From G020354785 sp964521285 (lineage in GTDB: Bacteria; Bacteroidota; Bacteroidia; Bacteroidales; UBA10428): 64,000 nt of DNA. Position 1 is the first letter of the stretch, and each line of letters begins with the position of its first letter. The notes under the pieces are model-generated. The model had not been told where the DNA came from, searched no databases, and saw only the letters and a list, made by a program, of their open reading frames with translations. Of this stretch, positions 17,788-27,274 are shown piece by piece. Made by a program: the position numbers and the translations under genes. The stretch is from positions 76,741-140,740 of the forward strand of contig CAZFQS010000010.1 in assembly GCA_964521285.1 (NCBI GenBank), in the 5' to 3' direction.

Positions 17788-20217
17788 CTAGACATTAACA
17801 ACTCTTATTATATCTGCAAATACTCCGGCAGCTGTTACCTCTGCCCCTGCTCCATACCCTCTGATTATCATGGGTTGTTCATGATATCTGTCTGTTGTGA
17901 TAAGGATTATATTGTTATGGCCTTCAAGAGAATATGCAGGATGTTTTGAATCAATTTCTTTAAGTCCAATCTTTGCTTTGCCACGTTCCAGTTCAGCTAC
18001 GTATCTCCATTTTTTATTTTCTTCGACAAGCTTCTTCCTTTTTGCTTCATACTCTTTATCATACTTTTTTATTGTACGCCAGAAATCATCCAGTGAGTTT
18101 TTAAAACATTCTTCAGGCAAAAAAGGTGTTAATTTAATATCGTTTATATCAATTTCATAGTTGGCTTCCCTGCATAATATTAATAATTTTCTCTTCACAT
18201 CCAGACCGCTTAAATCACTTCTGGGATCAGGTTCTGAAAATCCTTTCTCTATAGCCAGTTTAATTGATTTACTTAATGGCATTTTCTCATCCGGTTCATT
18301 CAATATAAAATTAAGGGTTCCTGACAATACTGCCTCAATTCTAATAACTTTGTCGCCACTCTTTATTAAATTGTTAAGTGTACTTATTATTGGAAGACCT
18401 GCACCAACATTTGTTTCATACATAAACTTAACATTTTTATCCTTTGCTGTTTTTTTGAGGTCCCTGTATAGAGAATATTCAGATGAACATGCAATTTTGT
18501 TGGCTGCCACGACTGATATATATGATTCCATAATATTTTTGTACCGTGAAGCAATATTTTCACTGGCAGTGCAGTCAATAAAAACGCTGTTTTGCTGATT
18601 TAAATATTTCATTTTCTGAATAAACAGGTCGATATCTATTTTTTCGCCGGATGTGTTCAGCTTTTCCTTATAATTCTTAAGATCAATTCCATCCTGTACT
18701 ATAAGCATTTTTTTTGAGTTGCTAATACCTATTACATTAATCTTCAGACTATGGCTCTCCAGAAGTTTTTCCTGCTGTTTTTTAATCAGGTTAAGCAGTA
18801 TACTTCCAACCTTCCCGATTCCAACAAGATACAGGTGGAGTTCTTTATAGTGAGATAAAAAGAAACCTTCATGAATAACATTTAATGCCTTTTTTAGACT
18901 TTCCTTTCTGATTACAACTGAAATATTCAGCTCGGATGAGCCTTGTGCCGTAGCTATAACACTAATACCATTCTTCCCCAGTGATGAAAACAGATTTGCC
19001 GAAATTCCCGGAGTATTTTTCATCCTCTCACCAACAATGGCGATAATAGATAAATCTTTTTCAATTTGTATATTAAGTTCATTTCTCAGTTTTATTTCCG
19101 GTTCAAACTCTTTTTCCAGGGCATGGACAGCCTTCTCATTATCTTCAGGTATAATAGCAAAAGTTATTGAATATTCTGATGATGCCTGTGTAATTAAAAT
19201 GATATTAATATTTTTATTTGCAAGAGCTCCGAACAGCCGGCTGGATATGCCCTTTACTCCTACCATCCCGGGTCCCTGAAGTGTTATTAATGCTATATCG
19301 TCAATGGACGAAATACCTTTAATCATTGAGCTTCCTGTAATAACTGAATATTTTGTAATAGTAGTCCCTTTTGCAGACGGATTAAAAGTATTATATACTG
19401 AAACCTCAATATTTTTTTTGTATACAGGCTGAATTGTCGGTGTATAAATAACCTCTGCCCCGAAGTGTGAAAGCTCCATTGCCTCAGCATAACTAAGGGA
19501 TTCAATAGCAAATGCCTTTTTTACTTTTTTGGGATCAGCAGTCATAAATCCGTCAACATCTGTCCATATCTCAAGACGGTCAGCGTCTAATGCAGCTGCA
19601 ACTATTGCCGCAGTATAATCAGATCCTCCGCGTCCGAGAGTAGTAGTTTCATTTCTATCACTGCTTGCTATAAATCCGGGGACAACAGCAGTTTTTTTTA
19701 TGGTTTTAAAACGATAACCAATTAGCCGGTTGGTGTGAGTAAAATTTACTTTAGCATTACCAAAATCACTATTGGTTTTAATAAAATTCTTAATATTAAT
19801 AAGTACACAATTATCTATCAACTGGCTTAATATCAGGGATGATAACTGTTCTCCATAACTCAGTATTCTGTCTTTAACCTTTAATGTGAGATCATTTACC
19901 AGAAATAATCCATTAATAATATCACTAAGTTCTTTAAATAGTGTATTTACCTGCAGCAGTACTTTATTCTTCACAGGTTCTTCAAACAGTGAATTTATTA
20001 TATCCAGATATTTCTTCTCTATTTCATTATATACTCTGAAAAAGGTTCTGTCATTATCGGCAGCCAGCACGGCAAGTTCCTGTAATTTATCAGTTATACC
20101 CTGAACTGCAGAAACAACCACTACTATTTGATCTGACTGGTTTTCGACTATTTTCTTTACAATTAACATATTATCTGCAGAACTAACTGATGAACCACCG
20201 AACTTAAGTACTTTCAT
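17788..20217 (-). CDS. thrA: Bifunctional aspartate kinase / homoserine dehydrogenase
   Basis: The 809-residue fusion catalyses the first and third steps from aspartate to threonine. Residues 1 to about 290 form the aspartokinase (KFGGSSVSSADN at the start, TTLGRGGSDYTAA in the middle). Two ACT domains at about 300-460 (VGVKGISSRLFGALANKNIN and NTPGISANLFSSLGKNGIS) are the allosteric threonine site. The homoserine dehydrogenase occupies about 465-809 (YLVGIGKVGSILLNLI for NAD(P)H; GFSEPDPRSDLSGLDVKRK for catalysis). It heads the operon. No classical attenuator leader peptide was seen upstream; an 8-bp tandem repeat lies about 87 bp before the start. Confidence 0.96.
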   Translation of the reverse strand: MKVLKFGGSSVSSADNMLIVKKIVENQSDQIVVVVSAVQGITDKLQELAVLAADNDRTFFRVYNEIEKKYLDIINSLFEEPVKNKVLLQVNTLFKELSDIINGLFLVNDLTLKVKDRILSYGEQLSSLILSQLIDNCVLINIKNFIKTNSDFGNAKVNFTHTNRLIGYRFKTIKKTAVVPGFIASSDRNETTTLGRGGSDYTAAIVAAALDADRLEIWTDVDGFMTADPKKVKKAFAIESLSYAEAMELSHFGAEVIYTPTIQPVYKKNIEVSVYNTFNPSAKGTTITKYSVITGSSMIKGISSIDDIALITLQGPGMVGVKGISSRLFGALANKNINIILITQASSEYSITFAIIPEDNEKAVHALEKEFEPEIKLRNELNIQIEKDLSIIAIVGERMKNTPGISANLFSSLGKNGISVIATAQGSSELNISVVIRKESLKKALNVIHEGFFLSHYKELHLYLVGIGKVGSILLNLIKKQQEKLLESHSLKINVIGISNSKKMLIVQDGIDLKNYKEKLNTSGEKIDIDLFIQKMKYLNQQNSVFIDCTASENIASRYKNIMESYISVVAANKIACSSEYSLYRDLKKTAKDKNVKFMYETNVGAGLPIISTLNNLIKSGDKVIRIEAVLSGTLNFILNEPDEKMPLSKSIKLAIEKGFSEPDPRSDLSGLDVKRKLLILCREANYEIDINDIKLTPFLPEECFKNSLDDFWRTIKKYDKEYEAKRKKLVEENKKWRYVAELERGKAKIGLKEIDSKHPAYSLEGHNNIILITTDRYHEQPMIIRGYGAGAEVTAAGVFADIIRVVNV

Positions 20218-20303
20218 TTTACTTATAATTTAAACAATTATACTGCATTAAAAATAATACATTTATACTGAACTCAAAAAAGAATGATTAAGTTTAAAAT
20301 GAT

Positions 20304-20351
20304 TGTTCTATTGCTCTATTGTTCTATTGCTCTAGTGCTTTATTGCTGAAT
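20304..20351. repeat. 8-bp tandem repeat (TGTTCTAT family), six units
   Basis: Six consecutive 8-mers read TGTTCTAT, TGCTCTAT, TGTTCTAT, TGCTCTAG, TGCTTTAT, TGCTGAAT. The same unit occurs at 49545-49580 and, in reverse complement, at 61997-62052. In each case the strand reading TAGAACAA is the coding strand of the gene that follows (here thrA). Confidence 0.85.
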
Positions 20352-20357
20352 TGTTGA

Positions 20358-20404
20358 CCCCGCCTGGCGAAGGCCCGCCTGCTGCATATTCAGCACAGGC
20401 AGGC
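20358..20404. repeat. GC-rich palindromic element after the deacetylase gene
   Basis: A strikingly GC-rich 47-bp stretch in AT-rich DNA abuts the 8-bp repeat. Arms GCCCGCCTG and CAGGCAGGC with inner CTG/CAG pair around CATATT to make a strong hairpin, and GCCTGGCGAAGGC forms a second small one. It begins at the stop codon region of the deacetylase and may act as its terminator or be a dispersed palindromic (REP-like) unit. Confidence 0.6.
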
Positions 20405-20413
20405 AACAATACT

Positions 20414-21247
20414 TTACTTATAAGTATCAGAATAACTGACCAGCCTGATATTTCTTTGTTTAATGATGTTCTTAATCCTTTCGCTGGTAACAGCATTGGT
20501 AGTCGCTTCGCGGTGAATTGCCATTCTGATATCTGCATCATACCCTGATCCTTCTATGCCTTGTGTCTCTTCGTTGTTTAAAGCCGGATGACAAATGCAT
20601 TCCCACAGGCCTGATGTCAGACTATCTATAGACCCTTCAAGAAAATCTTCCTTTTCTTCGGGAGGAACAGACCACAATTCAAATGATTCTGTCAGTCCGT
20701 TTGGACTAAATGGCAATTTATATTCTCCGGATAGTTTCTTAAATATCTTTGTTATTGCTGGTTGACAGGTAGCTATATTCATGTGGTCCGATAAATGAGA
20801 TACCTGCGGTATATGTTTTAATGCCAGCTCAATTTGTGCTCTAAGTTCGGTCTCTAATTCATCAGGGTCGATTTCCAGCGCTCCCACATTTTCTGTTCTT
20901 GTATGGAAATACCTGTCTTCGGTAACCAGACTTTCAGCTTGTGTCACAGGGCCCCATTTATAATTATCCCACTCACTCGTTAATGTCAGATGCACCCCGA
21001 CATCAAGCCCCGGATTTTCTCTGAGCAATTTTGCAGCATCCAAAAACCAGGGTCCGGGGACAATAACTTCAACAGTAGTAATAATTCCTTCTTTATAACC
21101 TTTTATGCAGGCCAGATTTGCCGATTTTGAGAATCCCATATCATCAGCCCTGACTATTAGTCTGATATCTTCTTTTTCATTATCCATTACAAAGAAGTTT
21201 GTTAATAATAATAATGACAGGATATTTAAATATATAAGTTGTTTCAT
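20414..21247 (-). CDS. Exported ChbG/YdjC-family carbohydrate deacetylase
   Basis: The 277-residue protein starts with a hydrophobic export signal (MKQLIYLNILSLLLLTNFFV). The metal-binding motif RADDMGFSKSAN is at about residue 33, followed by VGVHLTLTSEW and SHLSDHMNIATC with further metal-ligand histidines. YdjC/ChbG proteins remove acetyl groups from chito-oligosaccharides or related sugars using a divalent metal. Export suggests action on a polymer-derived sugar in the periplasm. It is followed by a GC-rich hairpin. Its upstream neighbour on the strand is the GMP synthase subunit, 42 bp away, which is probably accidental. Confidence 0.85.
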   Translation of the reverse strand: MKQLIYLNILSLLLLTNFFVMDNEKEDIRLIVRADDMGFSKSANLACIKGYKEGIITTVEVIVPGPWFLDAAKLLRENPGLDVGVHLTLTSEWDNYKWGPVTQAESLVTEDRYFHTRTENVGALEIDPDELETELRAQIELALKHIPQVSHLSDHMNIATCQPAITKIFKKLSGEYKLPFSPNGLTESFELWSVPPEEKEDFLEGSIDSLTSGLWECICHPALNNEETQGIEGSGYDADIRMAIHREATTNAVTSERIKNIIKQRNIRLVSYSDTYK

Positions 21248-21289
21248 TTTTTTATTTTTAATAAAACCGGATATTTTTTTTTAACAGAC

Positions 21290-22234
21290 CTAGACCGCTT
21301 CGATCGTTGAGGGAGGTTTAGGTGCTATATTGTATGTCACACTGACAATACCGGGCACATTCCTGATAATCTCAAGAGCAAGCTTCTTAAGGATTTCAAA
21401 CGACAGTTGTGTTGGCTCTGCTGTTCGCGCATCAGTGCTGTCCCAGCAGCGTACTTCTATCTGCTGTCCGAAATCACGTTTGCCATCGCGCATGCCGGTC
21501 ACCCGGTCTTCATGAAGAATTGCCATATACTGAAATGCATTTGTGCTATTAAGAGATTGCTCAACAATAATGGTAGCTTTACGGACAGTCTCTATACGCT
21601 CGGGAGTCACTTCACCTATTACACGGGCAGCAAGGGCCGGACCGGGAAAAGGGATTCGATCGAACAGACCGGATGGGAGTCCAAGTGCCTTGCCTACTTT
21701 CCTAACCCCGTCCTTACGAAGCTCGATGAGGGGCTCAATTATACTATAGCCAAAAGTTTCCTGCGGGTCAATACCAAGTTGTTCAAAGACGTTATGCTGT
21801 CGTTTGATCCCTGCAACGGTTTCGTCTATATCAGTGAGAATTGTTCCCTGCAGGAGGTACTTTGCTCCGCTTTCTTTTACAATCCGGCCGAAAACATCTT
21901 TGTAAAAAGTCTGGGTAATAGCTTCCCGCTTTTCTTCGGGGTCGGTAATACCCTTAAGGGCAGAGAAAAATTTTTTTCTGGCATCAACTATTTCTACAGT
22001 GACACCTAGCTTTTGGAAAATTTCCGACACCTGCCGGGCTTCTCCCTCCCGCATAAGGCCATTTTCTATAAAAACCGTTTTAAGTCGATTTCCAAGGGCA
22101 CGATGCCCAAGCATTGTTACTGTGGACGAATCTACACCCCCTGAAAGGGCATTTATAGCAATTCCATCCACAACAGTCTCCCTGATTGCTTTAATTTTTT
22201 CATTGATAAAATTGCCGGTATTAAGTTCCTGCAT
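21290..22234 (-). CDS. guaA: GMP synthase ATP-pyrophosphatase subunit (stand-alone, archaeal-type)
   Basis: The 314-residue protein covers only the ATP-pyrophosphatase and dimerisation domains of GMP synthase. The P-loop SGGVDSS is at residues 31-37; IENGLMREGEARQV, AKYLLQGTILTDIDE, PFPGPALAARVIGE and the final NIAPKPPSTIEAV are typical. The about 200-residue glutamine amidotransferase half of bacterial GuaA (about 510 aa) is missing, as in two-subunit archaeal enzymes. It would adenylate XMP and aminate it with ammonia from a partner or free ammonia. No amidotransferase gene is in the window. A second complete guaA elsewhere would suggest a specialised role instead. Confidence 0.85.
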   Translation of the reverse strand: MQELNTGNFINEKIKAIRETVVDGIAINALSGGVDSSTVTMLGHRALGNRLKTVFIENGLMREGEARQVSEIFQKLGVTVEIVDARKKFFSALKGITDPEEKREAITQTFYKDVFGRIVKESGAKYLLQGTILTDIDETVAGIKRQHNVFEQLGIDPQETFGYSIIEPLIELRKDGVRKVGKALGLPSGLFDRIPFPGPALAARVIGEVTPERIETVRKATIIVEQSLNSTNAFQYMAILHEDRVTGMRDGKRDFGQQIEVRCWDSTDARTAEPTQLSFEILKKLALEIIRNVPGIVSVTYNIAPKPPSTIEAV

Positions 22235-22417
22235 GGTTATTTATTTGATTATTTGGTTGGTATTATATTATAAATTAATGACTTTATTAATGTCCTAATA
22301 TAGTATTTTCTTTTGCTGCAAAAAAACATTCCTTATTTAAATTTTCTTAGAGTATATTGTTGCAGCCTGACAGTTTATAATAAGTTCAAATCCGGTGAAT
22401 TATTATTTGAGAAACGA

Positions 22418-22449
22418 TTTGGTTATTTCTACAAAGATTTTTTTATTTG
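22418..22449 (+). promoter_or_regulatory. Candidate carB promoter (-33 TTTG, -7 TTTATTTG)
   Basis: TTTG at 22418-22421 and TTTATTTG at 22442-22449 are 20 bp apart, close to the Bacteroidota TTTG / TAnnTTTG layout with one mismatch. The start of transcription would be near 22456, leaving a 45-nt leader. Confidence 0.3.
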
Positions 22450-22500
22450 TGCCGACATAATTAGAGTATTATTTTAACCTGTTATAATCAGAAATAAAAA

Positions 22501-25500
22501 ATGCCAAAACGTTCTCAAATAAGTAAAGTACTGATAATCGGTTCAGGACCAATCATTATAGGCCAGGCTTGTGAATTTGACTATTCAGGTACTCAGGCTT
22601 GCAAAGCACTTCATAAACTTGGTTATAAAATTATACTGGTGAATTCAAATCCGGCAACAATAATGACAGATCCCGGTATGGCAGACGTAACCTATATTGA
22701 GCCCTTAAATGTAAATAGTCTTGAAAGTATAATAGCAAAAGAGAGGCCCGATGCATTATTGCCAAATCTGGGAGGTCAGACAGGTTTGAATTTATCCTCT
22801 GAATTATATAAGAAAGGTATACTTGGAAAATATGGTGTAAAGATTATTGGTGTTAATGTTGATGCTATCGAGCGGGGTGAAGATCGTATTGCTTTTAAGG
22901 AAACTATGAAAAGGCTTGGAATTGAAATGCCGCGGAGCAAACCTGCCCTGAGAGTGGAAGAAGCTGAAGAGATTGCAAACGAGCTTGGTTATCCGGTTGT
23001 TCTTCGTCCTGCTTATACTCTTGGGGGTACAGGTGGCGGTCTTGTTTACAATAAGGAAGAATTAAATGTTATTGCCGCAAGAGGAATATCTGCGAGCCTG
23101 GTGGGTCAGGTACTTGTTGAGGAATCGGTTTTAGGTTGGGAGGAGCTGGAATTGGAAGTTGTAAGGGATGCAAAAAATAACAAGATAACAGTATGTTTTA
23201 TTGAAAATGTTGATGCTATGGGAATACACACCGGAGACTCATACTGTACAGCACCAATGCTCACTATTGATGAAAAGTTACAGGAACGGTTACAAAAGCA
23301 TTCATACGACATTGTTGAAGCCATTGGCGTAATTGGTGGTACAAACATTCAATTTGCACATGACCCTAAAACAGGGAGAGTAGTAGTTATTGAGATTAAT
23401 CCGAGAACATCACGGTCTTCGGCTTTAGCATCCAAGGCAACAGGTTTTCCTATTGCCCTTGTTTCATCAATGCTTGCCGGGGGGTTGGATCTTGATGAGA
23501 TTCCTTACTGGAGGGACGGAACCTTAGATAAATATACTCCATCCGGTGATTACGTGGTAGTCAAATTTGCACGCTGGGCTTTTGAGAAATTCAAAAAGGT
23601 TGAAGACAAGCTGGGTACCCAAATGAGGGCAGTGGGAGAGGTAATGAGCCTGGGAAAAACTTATAAGGAAGCATTTCAAAAATCAATACGATCCCTTGAA
23701 ATTAACCGCTATGGCCTGGGATTTGCCAGGAATTTCAATAAATTACCCTTAAATGAATTGATGAAATTAATCAGTACACCTACCAGTGAAAGGCAGTTTA
23801 TAATGTATGAGGCACTGCGTAAAGGAGCAAGTCCGGAGAAGATTTATGAAAAAACTCACATTAAGCCATGGTTTATTAAGCAGATGAAAGAGCTGGTTGA
23901 ACTGGAAGAAAAAATTTTAAAGTATAAAGGAAAGGTAATTCCCGACGATTTACTTATTAAGGCCAAGAAAGACGGATTTGCTGACAGGTATCTGGGGAGG
24001 CTTCTTAATTTACCTGAAAAGGAAATACGGAAAAAGCGTATTGGTCTTGGAACAGTCCAGGCTTGGGATGCTGTACCTGTCAGTGGTGTCGAGAATGCAG
24101 CATATTATTATTCTACATACAATGGTCCTGATACTGTAGAATCTTCGAGTAAAAGAAAAGTTATGGTTCTGGGAGGCGGGCCGAACAGAATAGGGCAGGG
24201 AATAGAATTTGATTATTGTTGTGTTCATGCTGCATTTACATTGAAAGATCTTGGTATAGAGACTATCATGGTAAACTGCAATCCTGAAACTGTTTCAACC
24301 GATTATGATACATCAGACAAATTATATTTTGAGCCACTGACAGTTGAAGATGTACTTAGTATATACCAGAAAGAAAAGCCTGAAGGTGTTATTGTGCAGT
24401 TTGGGGGACAAACACCCTTAAATATAGCATATGAGCTTGAGGAGGAGGGAGTAAAAATTATGGGTACTTCTCCCGCTACTATTGATCTTGCTGAAGACAG
24501 GGATCGTTTCCGGAATATAATGAAAAGGTTAGGAATCCCCCAGCCTGAGTCAGGGATGGCCAGTTCACTGGATGAAGCTTTACAAATAGCTGAAGAAATA
24601 GGATATCCTTTGATGGTCAGACCTTCATATGTATTAGGGGGAAGAGCAATGGAAATTATTCACGATGAAGAGATGCTCAGGGAGTATGTTGCTCTGGCAG
24701 TAGATGTATCACCGGAAAGGCCAATTTTAATTGACAAATTTCTGGAAAATGCGATAGAAGCAGAAGCCGATGCTATATCTGACGGTACAGATGCTTTTGT
24801 TCCGGCGGTAATGGAACATATTGAAAAGGCAGGTATTCATTCGGGTGATTCCTCATGTGCAATACCTCCATTCAGCATACCGGAGGAACACTTAAAAACA
24901 ATAGAGGAATACACAAGAAAAATGGCTATTGAACTAAATGTTGTGGGACTTATAAATATTCAGTATGCTATTGCCGATGATATAGTGTACGTGCTTGAAG
25001 CTAATCCAAGGGCATCACGCACTGTTCCGTTAGTCTCAAAGGTATGCAATATCAATATGGTGCGTTTGGCAACACAAATTATGCTGGGTAAAAATATTAA
25101 GGATCTTAATATTCATCGGAAAAAAATTCCGCATTACGGAATTAAACAGGCAGTATTTCCGTTTAATATGTTTCCCGAAGTTGATCCCCTGCTTGGGCCG
25201 GAAATGAGATCAACGGGTGAAGTTCTGGGTCTTGCAGAATCATTTGGAAACGCTTTTTATAAAGCTCAGGAAGGAAACCAGACTCCCTTACCACTCCAGG
25301 GCTCAGTACTCATAACCGTAACAATTGCAGCTTATGAGGAAAAAGAAGTAATCCAGCTGGGGAAGGAATTTAAACAGCTTGGATTTAAGATATTTGCTAC
25401 GGAAGGAACACATAAGTTGCTCACTGAAAACGGTATTGATGCGGAAAAGATACTGAAGCTTCATGAGGGGCGCCCCAATATCCTGGATGCTATTAAGAAC

Positions 25501-25707
25501 GAGGAAATAAATCTGATTATTAATACTCCTGTAGGAAAGAAGAGTATGTATGATGATTCATATATAAGGAAATCTGCAATAAAGTACAAGATACCTTATA
25601 TTACAACTATCTCTGCAGCACTTGCAGCTACAAAAGGTATAACGGCACAAATAGCAAACAGGACGGACGTCAGGTCACTACAGGAATATCATGGTGATAT
25701 TAAATAA
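22501..25707 (+). CDS. carB: Carbamoyl-phosphate synthase large subunit
   Basis: The 1068-residue protein makes carbamoyl phosphate for pyrimidine and arginine synthesis. It has two homologous ATP-grasp halves (residues about 1-400 and 550-940), each opening with a GSGPIIIGQ- or GGGPNRIGQGIEFDYCC-type glycine-rich segment and each with a typical LRPAYTLGGTGGG- or VRPSYVLGGRAME-type loop. The oligomerisation domain lies between and an MGS-like allosteric domain at about 945-1068. Full length and intact. The small subunit CarA, usually adjacent, is not in the window; the gene runs alone and converges on the antiporter operon with only 25 bp between stops. Confidence 0.97.
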   Translation: MPKRSQISKVLIIGSGPIIIGQACEFDYSGTQACKALHKLGYKIILVNSNPATIMTDPGMADVTYIEPLNVNSLESIIAKERPDALLPNLGGQTGLNLSSELYKKGILGKYGVKIIGVNVDAIERGEDRIAFKETMKRLGIEMPRSKPALRVEEAEEIANELGYPVVLRPAYTLGGTGGGLVYNKEELNVIAARGISASLVGQVLVEESVLGWEELELEVVRDAKNNKITVCFIENVDAMGIHTGDSYCTAPMLTIDEKLQERLQKHSYDIVEAIGVIGGTNIQFAHDPKTGRVVVIEINPRTSRSSALASKATGFPIALVSSMLAGGLDLDEIPYWRDGTLDKYTPSGDYVVVKFARWAFEKFKKVEDKLGTQMRAVGEVMSLGKTYKEAFQKSIRSLEINRYGLGFARNFNKLPLNELMKLISTPTSERQFIMYEALRKGASPEKIYEKTHIKPWFIKQMKELVELEEKILKYKGKVIPDDLLIKAKKDGFADRYLGRLLNLPEKEIRKKRIGLGTVQAWDAVPVSGVENAAYYYSTYNGPDTVESSSKRKVMVLGGGPNRIGQGIEFDYCCVHAAFTLKDLGIETIMVNCNPETVSTDYDTSDKLYFEPLTVEDVLSIYQKEKPEGVIVQFGGQTPLNIAYELEEEGVKIMGTSPATIDLAEDRDRFRNIMKRLGIPQPESGMASSLDEALQIAEEIGYPLMVRPSYVLGGRAMEIIHDEEMLREYVALAVDVSPERPILIDKFLENAIEAEADAISDGTDAFVPAVMEHIEKAGIHSGDSSCAIPPFSIPEEHLKTIEEYTRKMAIELNVVGLINIQYAIADDIVYVLEANPRASRTVPLVSKVCNINMVRLATQIMLGKNIKDLNIHRKKIPHYGIKQAVFPFNMFPEVDPLLGPEMRSTGEVLGLAESFGNAFYKAQEGNQTPLPLQGSVLITVTIAAYEEKEVIQLGKEFKQLGFKIFATEGTHKLLTENGIDAEKILKLHEGRPNILDAIKNEEINLIINTPVGKKSMYDDSYIRKSAIKYKIPYITTISAALAATKGITAQIANRTDVRSLQEYHGDIK

Positions 25708-25732
25708 AACACCTGCAACAAGGTATTTCATA

Positions 25733-27271
25733 TTAAATATCTGATAATATCAACAAATAATTGGATTTATTAATTAAAGTGTATACCACATTTACCATGA
25801 TAGTCTCCCTTATTCCTGGTATTAACAGCAGGCTTAGTGCTATACATAGCACTGCAAGTACAATCATGGAAAAGCACATTGTAAAAGGAACCTCTTTTAT
25901 TTTTTTAAGTTTCCTGTTCTTTGATTTTCCATAGAAAGTCTTTTTCTGAAGTTTCAGGAAGGATGCCAAGGTTATAATGCTTACTGAGATAGCAAGAAAA
26001 GTTAATAGATAATATTGAGCTTTCGCAGCTGCAATAATGATTATTAACTTACTAAAAAAGCCATTAAATGGGGGGATACCTGAGATTGCCATTGAAGCGC
26101 TAAGTGATGTTGATGAAGTTACCGGCATACTTCCTGATAAGCCGCCAAGTTCTTTTAAATTTCTTGTTCCTGTTGTGTATTCAACAGCCCCGGCATTTAA
26201 AAACAGTAATCCCTTAAACACAGCGTGATTAGTTAGGTGAAACAATCCACCTGCAATCGACAAAGCTGCCCATGACCTGTTACCACCTTTGGCGAGAATA
26301 AGCATTCCAATACCAACTCCAATTATAACATACCCCATCTGGCTAATACTATGATATGCAAGAAGCCGCTTCATATCCCATTGTCCGATTGCAAGAAGGA
26401 CTCCGATTACCATAGATAAAGTTCCTATTACAGTAATTAATAATGCTATTTCATATGTTATATCGAACATATTAAAGAATAATCTGATAATAGCATAAAT
26501 TCCAATTGCTTTGATTAGTACTCCAGACAACATGGATGATATGGGGGAAGGGGCAGAAGAGTGGGCGTCGGGCAGCCATGCATGAAATGGTATCAGAGCA
26601 GCTTTTAATCCAAAACCAGCAATAAATAGTATTTGTATAAAAATTATTAAATTTTTATTTGCACTGGATTCGATTATTCTTGAAATGTCAGCAATGTTCA
26701 ACGATTTTGTATACCAATATAACAGTCCGATGTTAAGAAGTATAAAAAAGGATGATAAACATCCTAATACCTGATATTTATAGGATGCTTCCAGTTTTTC
26801 TTTTTCTACTTCGAATGCAACAAGAGCGTATGACGATATTGCAGCAATCTCAAGAAAAACATATAAATTAAAAATATCTCCACTCAATACTACTCCATTC
26901 ATGCCTGTGATCATCAGGCAAAACAAAGCATAAAATTTATTTTCTCCGGTATACTTTTTTATATAGGAGATTGCATAAAATCCTGATAAAAATCCTATCA
27001 GGTTTATTATACATAACATCAAGATACTTAAGCCATCCAATACAAAATAAATTGAAATTGGTATATTGCCAACTGGCCCCCTGCCACCTATTACATATTT
27101 ATATATGCCGGAATCCCATGAAAGAATAAAATAAAAGCTTAATCCGGTTAAAAACAATAAAACAGCCGAGGGTAAGGCTTTTTGGAAGGCTTTTACTAAT
27201 CTGCCAAATAAAATAATTGAAATTGCTGTCGCTAAGGGCAAAATTATAAACAAAGGAATTAATGAGTTCAT
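25733..27271 (-). CDS. Proton/cation antiporter subunit MnhD/NuoN-like
   Basis: The 512-residue polytopic protein belongs to the complex I antiporter-like (Proton_antipo_M) family. MNGVVLSGDIFNLYVFLEIA with the conserved TM5-type glutamate, ALIPFHAWLPDAHSSAPSPI with the TM7-8 lysine/histidine region, and LLAYHSISQMGYVIIGVG are recognisable. The length and order match MrpD/MnhD. It moves protons or Na+ as part of a membrane complex. It is last in a four-gene operon, 3 bp after the NuoK-like gene. Confidence 0.9.
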   Translation of the reverse strand: MNSLIPLFIILPLATAISIILFGRLVKAFQKALPSAVLLFLTGLSFYFILSWDSGIYKYVIGGRGPVGNIPISIYFVLDGLSILMLCIINLIGFLSGFYAISYIKKYTGENKFYALFCLMITGMNGVVLSGDIFNLYVFLEIAAISSYALVAFEVEKEKLEASYKYQVLGCLSSFFILLNIGLLYWYTKSLNIADISRIIESSANKNLIIFIQILFIAGFGLKAALIPFHAWLPDAHSSAPSPISSMLSGVLIKAIGIYAIIRLFFNMFDITYEIALLITVIGTLSMVIGVLLAIGQWDMKRLLAYHSISQMGYVIIGVGIGMLILAKGGNRSWAALSIAGGLFHLTNHAVFKGLLFLNAGAVEYTTGTRNLKELGGLSGSMPVTSSTSLSASMAISGIPPFNGFFSKLIIIIAAAKAQYYLLTFLAISVSIITLASFLKLQKKTFYGKSKNRKLKKIKEVPFTMCFSMIVLAVLCIALSLLLIPGIRETIMVNVVYTLINKSNYLLILSDI

Positions 27272-27274
27272 GTT

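Noticed and set aside
20218..20303. Threonine attenuator or riboswitch before thrA
   Set aside because: No leader peptide rich in Thr/Ile codons and no alternative hairpins could be drawn in this short AT-rich stretch.
21407..22009. 200-codon plus-strand frame antisense to the GMP synthase subunit
   Set aside because: The minus-strand gene has all family motifs; the antisense product has no recognisable domain.
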